Counted from the stretch's first letter, positions 1 to 5,496 are shown. The stretch is DNA of 5,613 nt from Acidobacteriota bacterium (GCA_021789565.1 JAJYJL010000642.1:1-5613); one strand, 5' to 3'. The notes: generated by a model from the letters alone, not told the origin. A program made the numbers and translations.

Positions 1-46
1 CGACCGCCGGTTTCTCGCGGCGCCGGAAAGGAGCAAGGCAATCTAG
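1..46 (+). CDS. C-terminal tail of an upstream gene (partial), possibly N-carbamoylputrescine amidase
   Basis: The frame beginning at base 2 reads DRRFLAAPERSKAI and stops at TAG 44-46. Only these 14 residues are in the window, so the product cannot be identified from sequence. The stop shares its last base with the GTG start of the agmatine deiminase gene (TAGTG), which is typical of translationally coupled operon partners. The ribosome-binding sequence of the next gene also lies inside this tail. In many bacteria the partner of agmatine deiminase is N-carbamoylputrescine amidase (AguB), a nitrilase-fold enzyme, so that is the best guess. It rests on gene order, not on a motif. The frame at base 1 is also open, but it continues into aguA and looks like an incidental extension. 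Confidence 0.45.
   Translation, partial: DRRFLAAPERSKAI
25..33 (+). promoter_or_regulatory. Ribosome-binding site of the agmatine deiminase gene
   Basis: GGAAAGGAG at 25-33 is a strong Shine-Dalgarno-like sequence lying 12 bases before the GTG at 46. It supports the GTG as the start although the frame stays open to the window edge. It lies inside the last codons of the upstream gene. Confidence 0.55.
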
Positions 47-1113
47 TGGCCGCGTCGCCCCAATCTCTCGGATATTTTCTGCCCGCAGAATGGGAGCCGC
101 ATGAGGCCACATGGATCGGCTGGCCGCACAATCTCACGGACTGGCCGGGGCGCTTCGCTCCTATACCCTGGGTTTACAGTGAAATCATCCGCAAACTGGT
201 GGTCGGGGAAAAAGTCCGCATTCTGGTCCAATCCAAGGCGCACGAGGGTCGTGCCCGCAAAATCCTGCAACGTGCCGGGGTCAACCTGGGGTGTGTTCAG
301 TTCTTCCGTTTCCCAACGGACCGCGGATGGACGCGTGATTTCGGGCCCATCTTTTTGAAAAGGTTCGTATCGCCCGACCAGGTCGCAATCGTTCGGTTCC
401 GATTCAACGCCTGGGCCAAATATCCCGAATGGCGTAAAGATGACGCCATACCCGTCCGTGCGGCGCGCGCGCTGAAGATGCCCCTGCTTGCAGCCGGCAT
501 CGCAGGGCGTGACTTTGTGCTGGAAGGCGGCAGCATAGACGTGAACGGCCAGGGAACGCTTCTGACTACGGAAGAGTGCATGCTCGACCCCGTGGTCCAG
601 GTGCGGAACCCGGGCTTCAGCAAGGAGGGGATTGAAGCCGCCCTGCGCCAGAATCTGGGAGTGGAAAACATCCTGTGGCTGGGGCGCGGAATCGCGGGCG
701 ACGACACGCACGGCCATGTGGACGATCTGTGCCGCTTTGTCAGCCCAACGACCGTGGTTCTCTGCAGCGAGGAAAATCCGGCAGACCCCAATTACGCCCC
801 GATCCAGGAAAATCGTGAGAGGCTTGAAGGGATGCGCCTGGAAGACGGCTCGCGGATCGAAGTGGTTCCGCTTCCCATGCCCACACCAATCCACTTCGAA
901 GGCCAGCGTCTGCCGGCAAGTTACGCCAATTTTTACATCGCCAATGCGGCGGTGCTGGTGCCCACCTTCAATGATCCCAAAGACCGCATCGCACTCGGGA
1001 CGCTGGCGGAATTGTTTACGGACCGGCCCGTCATCGGCATCCACGCCGTCGATCTGGTCTGGGGCCTGGGAACCCTTCACTGCCTGACCCAGCAACAACC
1101 GGCGGCCGGTTAA
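46..1113 (+). CDS. aguA: Agmatine deiminase (PAD_porph family)
   Basis: Predicted cytoplasmic enzyme hydrolysing agmatine to N-carbamoylputrescine and ammonia, a step from arginine to putrescine. The 355 residues are close to the usual family length and cover the whole pentein-fold domain. Visible family motifs are PAEWEPHEATWIGWP (13-27), TRDFGP (96-101), EGGSIDVNGQGTLLTTEEC (160-178), GDDTHGHVDD (218-227) with the expected catalytic His224, and GTLHCLTQQ (342-350) with the expected nucleophile Cys346. The C-terminal Cys motif is the agmatine deiminase form, which argues against a peptidyl-arginine deiminase. GTG 46 is chosen because a good ribosome-binding site precedes it and it places PAEWEPHE a dozen residues in, as in relatives. 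It overlaps the upstream stop by one base, implying coupled translation. A GC-rich hairpin surrounds its stop codon. Confidence 0.93.
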   Translation: MAASPQSLGYFLPAEWEPHEATWIGWPHNLTDWPGRFAPIPWVYSEIIRKLVVGEKVRILVQSKAHEGRARKILQRAGVNLGCVQFFRFPTDRGWTRDFGPIFLKRFVSPDQVAIVRFRFNAWAKYPEWRKDDAIPVRAARALKMPLLAAGIAGRDFVLEGGSIDVNGQGTLLTTEECMLDPVVQVRNPGFSKEGIEAALRQNLGVENILWLGRGIAGDDTHGHVDDLCRFVSPTTVVLCSEENPADPNYAPIQENRERLEGMRLEDGSRIEVVPLPMPTPIHFEGQRLPASYANFYIANAAVLVPTFNDPKDRIALGTLAELFTDRPVIGIHAVDLVWGLGTLHCLTQQQPAAG

Positions 1114-1127
1114 AATTTGCCGGCTGC
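1102..1127 (+). terminator. GC-rich hairpin spanning the aguA stop codon, possible terminator
   Basis: Bases 1102-1109 (GCGGCCGG) pair with 1120-1127 (CCGGCTGC) as an 8-bp stem with one G-U pair and a 10-base loop containing the TAA. No T-run follows on either strand, so it is not a classic intrinsic terminator. It could be a Rho-type pause, an mRNA-stabilising end, or chance in GC-rich sequence. It is the only substantial hairpin I find between the convergent genes. Confidence 0.3.
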
Positions 1128-1201
1128 GGCACTCTCTCCATGCGGCGGGCTTTCTGCTGCGGCCTTGTCGTCCATGGTTTTCAAAGGGCTTCAGGTTCCC
1201 T

Positions 1202-1561
1202 TCAACCTTCCAGCCTTTGTTTGATTTCCTGCACCAGCTTTCCCACGTCAACAGGTCGGAAGAGGACCCTTTCGAAGCCCTGGCCCTCCAGCACGCCGGC
1301 CCCGGCTGCGCCCTGCCCCACCAGTATCCAGATGGGAAGGATTTTTGCCCAATGTGAAAGCGTCGCTATATCTTCCGCCTGCTTCGTACCCTCGAATAGG
1401 TCCACGATTAAAAGTGACGGCATTTCTGCGCTGCCCCAGAGGCGATCAACCACTTCCTGTACGTCCTCATAGGCTTCCACATCAAAGCCTTCTTCAATCA
1501 ACTGGGCGCGCAGCAGCGCCCGCGAAGTCCAATCCTTGCCGGCGATCAGAATCTGTGCCAT
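1202..1561 (-). CDS. Stand-alone degenerate receiver (REC-like) domain protein
   Basis: A 119-residue protein with the length and pattern of one response-regulator receiver domain: a first hydrophobic strand at 3-8, a helix with RALLRAQLIEEGFDV (14-28), the strand LLIVDLF (50-56) carrying Asp54 at the phospho-acceptor position, the strand ILPIWILVG (74-82), and VLFRPVD (99-105) before a last helix. No output domain follows. Key residues are altered. The Mg-binding acidic pair appears as Gly8-Lys9, the Ser/Thr after the fourth strand is replaced by Val/Gly, and the conserved Lys is Arg102. It may therefore act as a pseudo-receiver through protein contacts rather than phosphotransfer. It stands alone, convergent with aguA and divergent from the next gene. 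ATG 1561 is the only sensible start. Its Shine-Dalgarno (GAGAT) is weak, and a TATACT lies at 1572-1577, so a very short or absent leader is possible. The fold assignment is by pattern only. Confidence 0.75.
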   Translation of the reverse strand: MAQILIAGKDWTSRALLRAQLIEEGFDVEAYEDVQEVVDRLWGSAEMPSLLIVDLFEGTKQAEDIATLSHWAKILPIWILVGQGAAGAGVLEGQGFERVLFRPVDVGKLVQEIKQRLEG

Positions 1562-1571
1562 GTCGATCTCA

Positions 1572-1577
1572 AGTATA
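1572..1577 (-). promoter_or_regulatory. Possible -10 element for the receiver-like gene
   Basis: On the minus strand this reads TATACT, ending 10 bases before the ATG at 1561. No recognisable -35 hexamer lies 16-18 bases further upstream. If used, the transcript would have only a few leader bases, which fits the weak ribosome-binding site. It could equally be chance. Confidence 0.25.
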
Positions 1578-1662
1578 GCCCCGAGTTGCAGAACATTGGC
1601 TTCTCGCCAAGATCCGCGCGCTTATACCTGCATCATCGGGATTCGCCGCCAGTATTGTGCTA

Positions 1663-1676
1663 ACCTGACCTCAGGT
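1663..1676. promoter_or_regulatory. 14-bp palindrome in the divergent intergenic region, possible operator
   Basis: ACCTGA-CC-TCAGGT has perfect 6-base arms around a 2-base centre. It lies in the 186-bp gap between the minus-strand receiver-like gene and the plus-strand TIGR01777 gene, about 70 bases before the latter's start. Position and symmetry suit a dimeric regulator, but one such match in a 5.6-kb window is not improbable. Confidence 0.25.
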
Positions 1677-1733
1677 GCCGAGAATGGGCCAGTGGCAACC
1701 CCGGCTGCTGCGAATCCCAATGCCACCCCTACT

Positions 1734-1738
1734 AAGGA
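1734..1738 (+). promoter_or_regulatory. Ribosome-binding site of the TIGR01777 gene
   Basis: AAGGA at 1734-1738 lies 9 bases before ATG 1748. This favours that start over the out-of-frame ATG at 1739. Confidence 0.6.
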
Positions 1739-1747
1739 TGAGTAGCG

Positions 1748-2650
1748 ATGAGAATCCTCATCAGCGGTTCAAGCGGGCTGATTGGCTCGGCGCTGGTTCC
1801 TCTCCTGACCGGACAGGGACACCAGGTTGTGCGGCTGGCGCGCCGCGCCGTGGCGCCGGGCAATGACGTTGCCGTGTGGGACCCGGCCGCAGGCAAGCTG
1901 GAAACGAGCGCCCTGGAGCAAACCGATGCCGTGGTGCACCTCGCCGGTGAAAGTATCAATGCGCTTCGCTGGACCGGCGAGCGAAAGGAGCGCATGCGCG
2001 AAAGCCGGGTCAGGGGCACACGCCTGCTTTCTGAATCCCTGGCGCAACTTGCCGTTCCCCCGCGCGTGCTGGTTTCGGCCTCCGCGGTAGGATTCTACGG
2101 TTCGCGCGATGACGAGGTCCTGACGGAAGAGAGCCCTGCGGGTTCAGGCTTTTTGTCCGATGTCTGCCAGGAATGGGAGGCGGCGGCAGGGCCCGCCCGG
2201 CAGAAAGGCATCCGGGTGGTGAACCTGCGCATCGGCATGGTCCTCAGTGCCAAAGGCGGGGCCTTGCCGGCCATGCTTCCGGCGTTCAAGGCGGGAGCGG
2301 GCGGGAAGCTCGGCGACGGCCGGCAGTTCGTCAGTTGGATCGCCATTGACGACCTCACACGGGCCATTCAACACGCCATCACCACGGAATCTCTATCCGG
2401 CCCGGTCAACGCTGTATCGCCCAACCCCGTGCGCAACCTGGAGATGACCCAGGCACTGGGGAAGGTTCTGCGGCGACCCACTATTCTTTCCATGCCCGCC
2501 TTCGCCGTGCGCCTGATCTTCGGAGAAATGGGTGACGCCCTGCTGCTCTCCAGCCAGCGCGTGGTACCCAGGCGGCTGCTGGACTCTGGATTCATCTTCC
2601 GGTTTCCCGATTTTGAAACATCGCTGCGCCATTTGCTCGGCCGGACATAG
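1748..2650 (+). CDS. TIGR01777 (YfcH-like) NAD(P)-binding SDR/epimerase-family protein
   Basis: A 300-residue protein of the atypical extended SDR group represented by E. coli YfcH; substrate and reaction are not established for the family. The Rossmann glycine motif GSSGLIGS (7-14) begins right after the first strand. Family hallmarks follow: VVHLAGESI (62-70), RWTGERKERMRESRVRGT (74-91), SASAVGFYG (110-118), FLSDVCQEWE (135-144), RIGMVLS (161-167) and GDGRQFVSWIAIDDL (189-203). The C-terminal DUF1731 segment runs from about 244 to 297. I see no classical Tyr-x3-Lys pair, as expected for this atypical subgroup, so catalysis of a standard dehydrogenase or epimerase reaction is uncertain. Length is full and no frame disruption is visible. 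ATG 1748 has AAGGA 9 bases upstream and starts directly at the first strand (MRILISG). The next gene begins 106 bases downstream. Confidence 0.9.
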   Translation: MRILISGSSGLIGSALVPLLTGQGHQVVRLARRAVAPGNDVAVWDPAAGKLETSALEQTDAVVHLAGESINALRWTGERKERMRESRVRGTRLLSESLAQLAVPPRVLVSASAVGFYGSRDDEVLTEESPAGSGFLSDVCQEWEAAAGPARQKGIRVVNLRIGMVLSAKGGALPAMLPAFKAGAGGKLGDGRQFVSWIAIDDLTRAIQHAITTESLSGPVNAVSPNPVRNLEMTQALGKVLRRPTILSMPAFAVRLIFGEMGDALLLSSQRVVPRRLLDSGFIFRFPDFETSLRHLLGRT

Positions 2651-2728
2651 CGTAGCCAACTGGCATACAACCGCTCTCCCCGCCTGCTTTCACAAGGCCG
2701 GACCGCCCCCCAGGCTTCCCTCAGGGTG

Positions 2729-2734
2729 TATACT
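2729..2734 (+). promoter_or_regulatory. Possible -10 element for the moaD-moaE fusion gene
   Basis: TATACT immediately preceded by TG lies 22 bases before ATG 2757, leaving room for a short leader with GAGAG (2748-2752) as ribosome-binding site. The -35 region is a run of C's with no consensus match, so this would be a -10-dependent or activated promoter if real. Confidence 0.3.
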
Positions 2735-2756
2735 AAAAAGAAGCGTTGAGAGTCTG

Positions 2757-3455
2757 ATGAGAATCAAAGTTTTGTTTTTTGGGTTGACGCACGACCTGAC
2801 GGGGCTTCGGGAAGAGCAGATCGAACTTGGAGAGGGTGAAGACCTCCAGGGACTTCGGCGTTTTTACGAAAGCCGCTTCCCGCGCCTGGCTGAGCTGGCC
2901 GGCTCCCTGCTGTTTGCAGTTAACCAACAGATTGCAGAACCTTTAGCGGTTTTGCACGAGGGTGACGAAGTGGCTTTTATGCCTCCGGTCAGTGGCGGGA
3001 TGGACGAGAGCTGCTATCGAATCACCCGTGAAAAAATCACCGCTTTGGACCTGGCAAGATCGCTCCAAACCCCTGAAGACGGGGCGGTTGTCTCTTTTGA
3101 GGGCGTTGTCCGCAATCATTCCGCCGGGCGAAAAACCCTTTATCTTGAATACGAAGCATACACGCCCATGGCCATCCGCAAAATGGAAGAAATTGGCGCG
3201 GAAGCCAGGGAGAAATTCCACGTCAGTTCGGTCGGCATCATTCATCGTGTGGGGAAACTTGAAATCGGAGAGGCCAGTGTTGCCATTGTTGTAACTGCGG
3301 CGCACCGCCGGCCGGCCTTTGAAGCTTGCCAATATCTCATTGACCGCCTCAAGCAGGTGGTACCGGTGTGGAAAAAAGAGTATTTTGAAGACGGCGCCAT
3401 CTGGGTGGAAGGCGAACGCCGGAAACAGGTGCTGGCAGGAACCCGAAGTGAATGA
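2757..3455 (+). CDS. moaX: Fused molybdopterin synthase MoaD-MoaE (MoaX-type)
   Basis: A 232-residue protein joining both molybdopterin synthase subunits, the enzyme that adds dithiolene sulfur to precursor Z (cPMP) in molybdenum cofactor synthesis. Residues 1-81 are MoaD, a ubiquitin-like sulfur carrier ending FMPPVSGG (74-81), whose terminal glycine is normally thiocarboxylated. Residues 82-232 are MoaE, with VSFEGVVRNH (112-121), IIHRVGKLEIGE (161-172), AAHRRPAFEA (181-190) and LKQVVPVWKKE (198-208). Arg119, His183, Arg184, Lys199 and Lys206 match the known MoaE active-site positions. Met82 follows the Gly-Gly directly, so the peptide must be cut there, or carry sulfur some other way, to work as in the separate enzyme. 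The mycobacterial fusion MoaX is reported to be cleaved at this point. ATG 2757 gives a normal MoaD N-terminus (MRIKVLFFG) and has GAGAG four bases upstream. No other moa/moe gene is adjacent. Confidence 0.93.
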   Translation: MRIKVLFFGLTHDLTGLREEQIELGEGEDLQGLRRFYESRFPRLAELAGSLLFAVNQQIAEPLAVLHEGDEVAFMPPVSGGMDESCYRITREKITALDLARSLQTPEDGAVVSFEGVVRNHSAGRKTLYLEYEAYTPMAIRKMEEIGAEAREKFHVSSVGIIHRVGKLEIGEASVAIVVTAAHRRPAFEACQYLIDRLKQVVPVWKKEYFEDGAIWVEGERRKQVLAGTRSE

Positions 3456-3520
3456 GGTGCCGGCAGTTCAACTGAAGGCAAAAAGGAAGGGACCGGTTTA
3501 ATCAAAGGGTCTTAATTTAT

Positions 3521-4321
3521 ATGGCTAATTATCTGGATTTTGCGGTCGAAACAGCCCGCGAGGCGGGAACACTGCTGTCCCAGCTTTCAAAGCAGCCGCG
3601 GCAAATTTCCTACAAACAAAAATCAGACATTGTCACGGACGCCGACCGGCGTTCTGAAGCTATGATCATCGAGCGCATTCGCAGGCACTTTCCCGACCAC
3701 GCCATCGTGGCCGAAGAAGGCGGCGGCAAGGAAACCGCCTCGGACTATTGCTGGTACGTTGACCCCCTGGACGGCACAACCAATTTTGCTCACGGATTTC
3801 CTGTTTACTGCGTTACTCTGGCCCTGGCCTGCCGTGATGAAGTCATCGCCGGGGTGGTTTATGACCCAAACCGCGAAGAGATGTTCGCAGCCGAGCGTGG
3901 CGCGGGGGCCACGCTGAACGGCGAACGCATCCGCGTCTCACCAACCTCGGATATTGCTGAGAGTCTGCTGGGCACTGGTTTTCCGCCCTTCGCTTCCAAT
4001 CACGATCTGAACCTGCAATTCTTTTTCAAGCTCACGCACCTTTCACACGGAATCCGCCGGGCGGGCGCCGCGGCCCTGGACCTTTGCTCAGTGGCTGTGG
4101 GTCGATTTGAAGGGTTCTGGGAACTAAAGCTGAATCCCTGGGACAAGGCAGCCGGATCTTTGCTGGTGACGGAAGCCGGGGGCCGGGTCACAGACCTTAC
4201 GGGCGGGGCTTTCTCGCTCCACCGCGATGAGATTTTTGCCTCCAATGGGCTGATTCATGAACCCATGCTCGAGGTTTTTTCATCTATTCTGGAAGAGCAC
4301 AGTAAAGTGAATTGCAGCTAA
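3521..4321 (+). CDS. suhB: Inositol-monophosphatase family phosphatase (SuhB/HisN-like)
   Basis: A 266-residue Mg-dependent, Li-sensitive-type sugar phosphatase of usual family length. The metal ligands expected from IMPase structures are present: Asp40 in VTDAD (38-42), the AEE glutamates (65-66), Asp81 and Asp84 in WYVDPLDGTTNFAHG (78-92), and Asp208 in NPWDKAAGSLLVTEAGG (205-221). The two PROSITE-type IMP signatures are both intact. Likely substrates are myo-inositol 1-phosphate or related sugar phosphates. Some relatives are histidinol-phosphatases (HisN), nucleotide phosphatases or fructose-bisphosphatases, and sequence alone does not decide. ATG 3521 is the first in-frame start giving the standard N-terminus and has AAAGG at 3504-3508, a rather long 12-base spacing. 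It starts 65 bases after the moaD-moaE fusion without a recognisable terminator between, so read-through from that gene is plausible. Confidence 0.92.
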   Translation: MANYLDFAVETAREAGTLLSQLSKQPRQISYKQKSDIVTDADRRSEAMIIERIRRHFPDHAIVAEEGGGKETASDYCWYVDPLDGTTNFAHGFPVYCVTLALACRDEVIAGVVYDPNREEMFAAERGAGATLNGERIRVSPTSDIAESLLGTGFPPFASNHDLNLQFFFKLTHLSHGIRRAGAAALDLCSVAVGRFEGFWELKLNPWDKAAGSLLVTEAGGRVTDLTGGAFSLHRDEIFASNGLIHEPMLEVFSSILEEHSKVNCS

Positions 4322-4343
4322 GGCTGCCATTGAATTAACTCAG

Positions 4344-4356
4344 GGCCGTCACGGCC
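4344..4356 (+). other. GC palindrome/hairpin between the phosphatase and metallophosphoesterase genes
   Basis: GGCCGT-C-ACGGCC is a perfect 13-bp odd-centred palindrome. As RNA it folds into a 5-bp all-GC stem with a TCA triloop. It lies 22 bases after the upstream stop and 26 bases before ATG 4383. No T-run follows, so a simple terminator is unlikely; it may be a spacer hairpin, a DNA-binding site or chance. Confidence 0.25.
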
Positions 4357-4382
4357 TCTGCTGATTGGCGTCGGGAAACCAT

Positions 4383-5249
4383 ATGAGAACACCCCTGGTA
4401 TCGAGGCGTCGCGCGAGGCGCCGAGGGCTGACCACCCTCTCGCTTTACGGCACTCCACCTCTTTCTCCGACACCCGTCTCTCCTGATCCTGAGATTACTG
4501 AGATGGACATCCACATCCGCCGCCTCAGCCAGGCGCACGATGGTTTGAAGATTGTCCATCTGACGGACATTCATCACAGTCTCTACACCCCTCTCGAAGA
4601 CGTCGAGCGGGCTGTGAAAATGACCAACCAGCTTCAACCCGACCTGATTGCCCTGACCGGAGACTACGTGACTTTTTCTCCCACCTACATCTGGCCGGTG
4701 GCCCAGGTGCTGGGCCGGTTGCGCGCCAGGCTGGGAGTTTTCGCCGTCCTCGGCAATCACGACTTCAATGTGGATGCCGATGAGATGACACGGGCCCTCG
4801 AAGGGCATCACATCCAGGTCCTGCGCAATTCCCATATTTCGCTCGGTTCCGGGCACGACAGGCTGTGGCTGGTGGGAGTGGACGATCTGTGGTGGAGCGC
4901 TGATGATCTTGAGGCCGGAATGCGGCATGTCCCGCCAGGAGAGCCCAAAATACTGCTGTGCCACAACCCGATCGGCATCCACATGGCTGCCGAACATCAC
5001 ATTGACCTGGTCCTCTCCGGACACACCCATGGCGGACAGGTCCGCCTGCCCGTGGTGGGCGGGCTCTATACCAGGTCCAAGCTGGGCAAGCGGTTTATCG
5101 CAGGATGGAACCGGCTGGACGGTACGCAAATCTATGTGAGCCGCGGAATCGGCAAGGTCCTCGTCCCGCTGCGGGTGGGCTGCCCGCCGGAGATCGCCTG
5201 CCTGAACCTCCGCGCCGGAACCTCGACGGAACATCACGAAGTTTCCTGA
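4383..5249 (+). CDS. Calcineurin-like metallophosphoesterase (YkuE/YaeI-like)
   Basis: A 288-residue phosphoesterase with the full two-metal site: TDIHHS (Asp62, His64), LTGDYV (Asp94), GNHD (124-127), CHNP (His194) and SGHTHGGQ (His214, His216). The GHTHGGQVRLP form is typical of the YkuE/YaeI branch. Known relatives include phosphodiesterases and the chlamydial lipid A enzyme LpxG (UDP-2,3-diacylglucosamine hydrolysis), so a lipid A or other membrane-associated pyrophosphate substrate is possible but unproven. The N-terminus is odd: SRRRARRRG (7-15) resembles the Arg-rich start of a signal or anchor, but no hydrophobic stretch follows, only a Pro/Ser/Thr-rich linker to about 40. It looks cytosolic or peripherally bound. 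ATG 4383 is chosen over the in-frame TTG 4365, which has no ribosome-binding site; GGGA at 4373-4376 is a weak one for the ATG. ATG 4503 (residue 41) is a less likely alternative. It begins 61 bases after the phosphatase gene. Confidence 0.88.
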   Translation: MRTPLVSRRRARRRGLTTLSLYGTPPLSPTPVSPDPEITEMDIHIRRLSQAHDGLKIVHLTDIHHSLYTPLEDVERAVKMTNQLQPDLIALTGDYVTFSPTYIWPVAQVLGRLRARLGVFAVLGNHDFNVDADEMTRALEGHHIQVLRNSHISLGSGHDRLWLVGVDDLWWSADDLEAGMRHVPPGEPKILLCHNPIGIHMAAEHHIDLVLSGHTHGGQVRLPVVGGLYTRSKLGKRFIAGWNRLDGTQIYVSRGIGKVLVPLRVGCPPEIACLNLRAGTSTEHHEVS

Positions 5250-5321
5250 CCCCGGAATTTGCAGTTTGGAGTAGCGGCGGCATTCATTCTCCAAAGGATA
5301 GGATAAACTTGCCGCAAGGCG

Positions 5322-5334
5322 CTTCAAATTGAAG
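5322..5334. promoter_or_regulatory. 13-bp palindrome upstream of the tRNA promoter
   Basis: CTTCAA-A-TTGAAG is a perfect odd-centred palindrome ending 19 bases before the -35 hexamer of the tRNA promoter. Its position would suit an activator or nucleoid-protein site. It is short enough to be chance. Confidence 0.22.
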
Positions 5335-5353
5335 AACCAGCTCCTTCCGTTGC

Positions 5354-5383
5354 TTGACATGGAAGCCTGCCGCTTTCTATAAT
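5354..5383 (+). promoter_or_regulatory. Consensus sigma-70 promoter of the tRNA-Gly/tRNA-Cys unit
   Basis: TTGACA at 5354-5359 and TATAAT at 5378-5383 both match the housekeeping consensus exactly, with an 18-base spacer (17 is optimal). The expected start of transcription, near 5390, leaves a leader of roughly 24 bases before tRNA-Gly at 5414. The bases between -10 and start are T-rich rather than the GC-rich discriminator usual for stringently controlled stable RNA promoters. Confidence 0.88.
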
Positions 5384-5413
5384 TTTTTGGTAAGTTAAGT
5401 TTTCAGGAGTCAA

Positions 5414-5488
5414 GCGGGAATAACTCAGTGGTAGAGTGCGACCTTGCCAAGGTCGAAGTCGCGGGTTCGAATCCCGTTTCCCGCTCCA
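5414..5488 (+). tRNA. tRNA-Gly (anticodon GCC)
   Basis: A full cloverleaf of 75 bases. The acceptor arms 5414-5420 (GCGGGAA) and 5478-5484 (TTCCCGC) pair perfectly. The D-stem is ACTC/GAGT (5423-5426, 5434-5437). The anticodon stem CGACC/GGTCG encloses the loop TTGCCAA with GCC at 5446-5448. The T-arm is GCGGG-TTCGAAT-CCCGT with one G-T pair. The discriminator is T5485, usual for bacterial tRNA-Gly, and CCA is encoded at 5486-5488. It is first in a two-gene unit behind a consensus promoter. Confidence 0.97.
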
Positions 5489-5496
5489 ATTCTTCC

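Noticed and set aside
43..1251. Long open frame of 402 codons on the minus strand, longer than aguA itself
   Set aside because: It lies antisense to aguA, whose frame carries unmistakable agmatine deiminase motifs and a ribosome-binding site. The antisense translation shows no recognisable domain and also runs over the 3' end of the receiver-like gene. Long mirror frames are common opposite GC-rich genes.
1536..1745. Small plus-strand open frames in the gap before the SDR gene (also 1345-1578 and 1675-1866)
   Set aside because: They overlap real genes or the divergent promoter region, have no good ribosome-binding sites, and their translations look like random GC-rich sequence.
2532..2756. 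In-frame upstream extension of the MoaD-MoaE frame, adding 75 residues
   Set aside because: It overlaps the end of the SDR gene in another frame, has no MoaD-like content, and MoaD proteins normally begin at the strand that follows ATG 2757.
3464..3474. Short palindrome CAGTT-C-AACTG between the moaX and suhB-like genes
   Set aside because: Five-base arms are expected many times by chance in a window of this size, and it is not at a recognisable promoter position.
3467..3502. Possible promoter before the suhB-like gene (TTCAAC and TTTAAT)
   Set aside because: The spacing is 24 bases, too long for a normal sigma-70 promoter.
4365..4382. TTG start giving six more residues on the metallophosphoesterase
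   Set aside because: No ribosome-binding site precedes it, and ATG 4383 has a weak one at a better position.
4335..5360. Open frame of 341 codons on the minus strand opposite the metallophosphoesterase gene
   Set aside because: It is antisense to a gene with a complete set of metal-binding motifs and extends into the tRNA promoter. The translation shows no recognisable domain.
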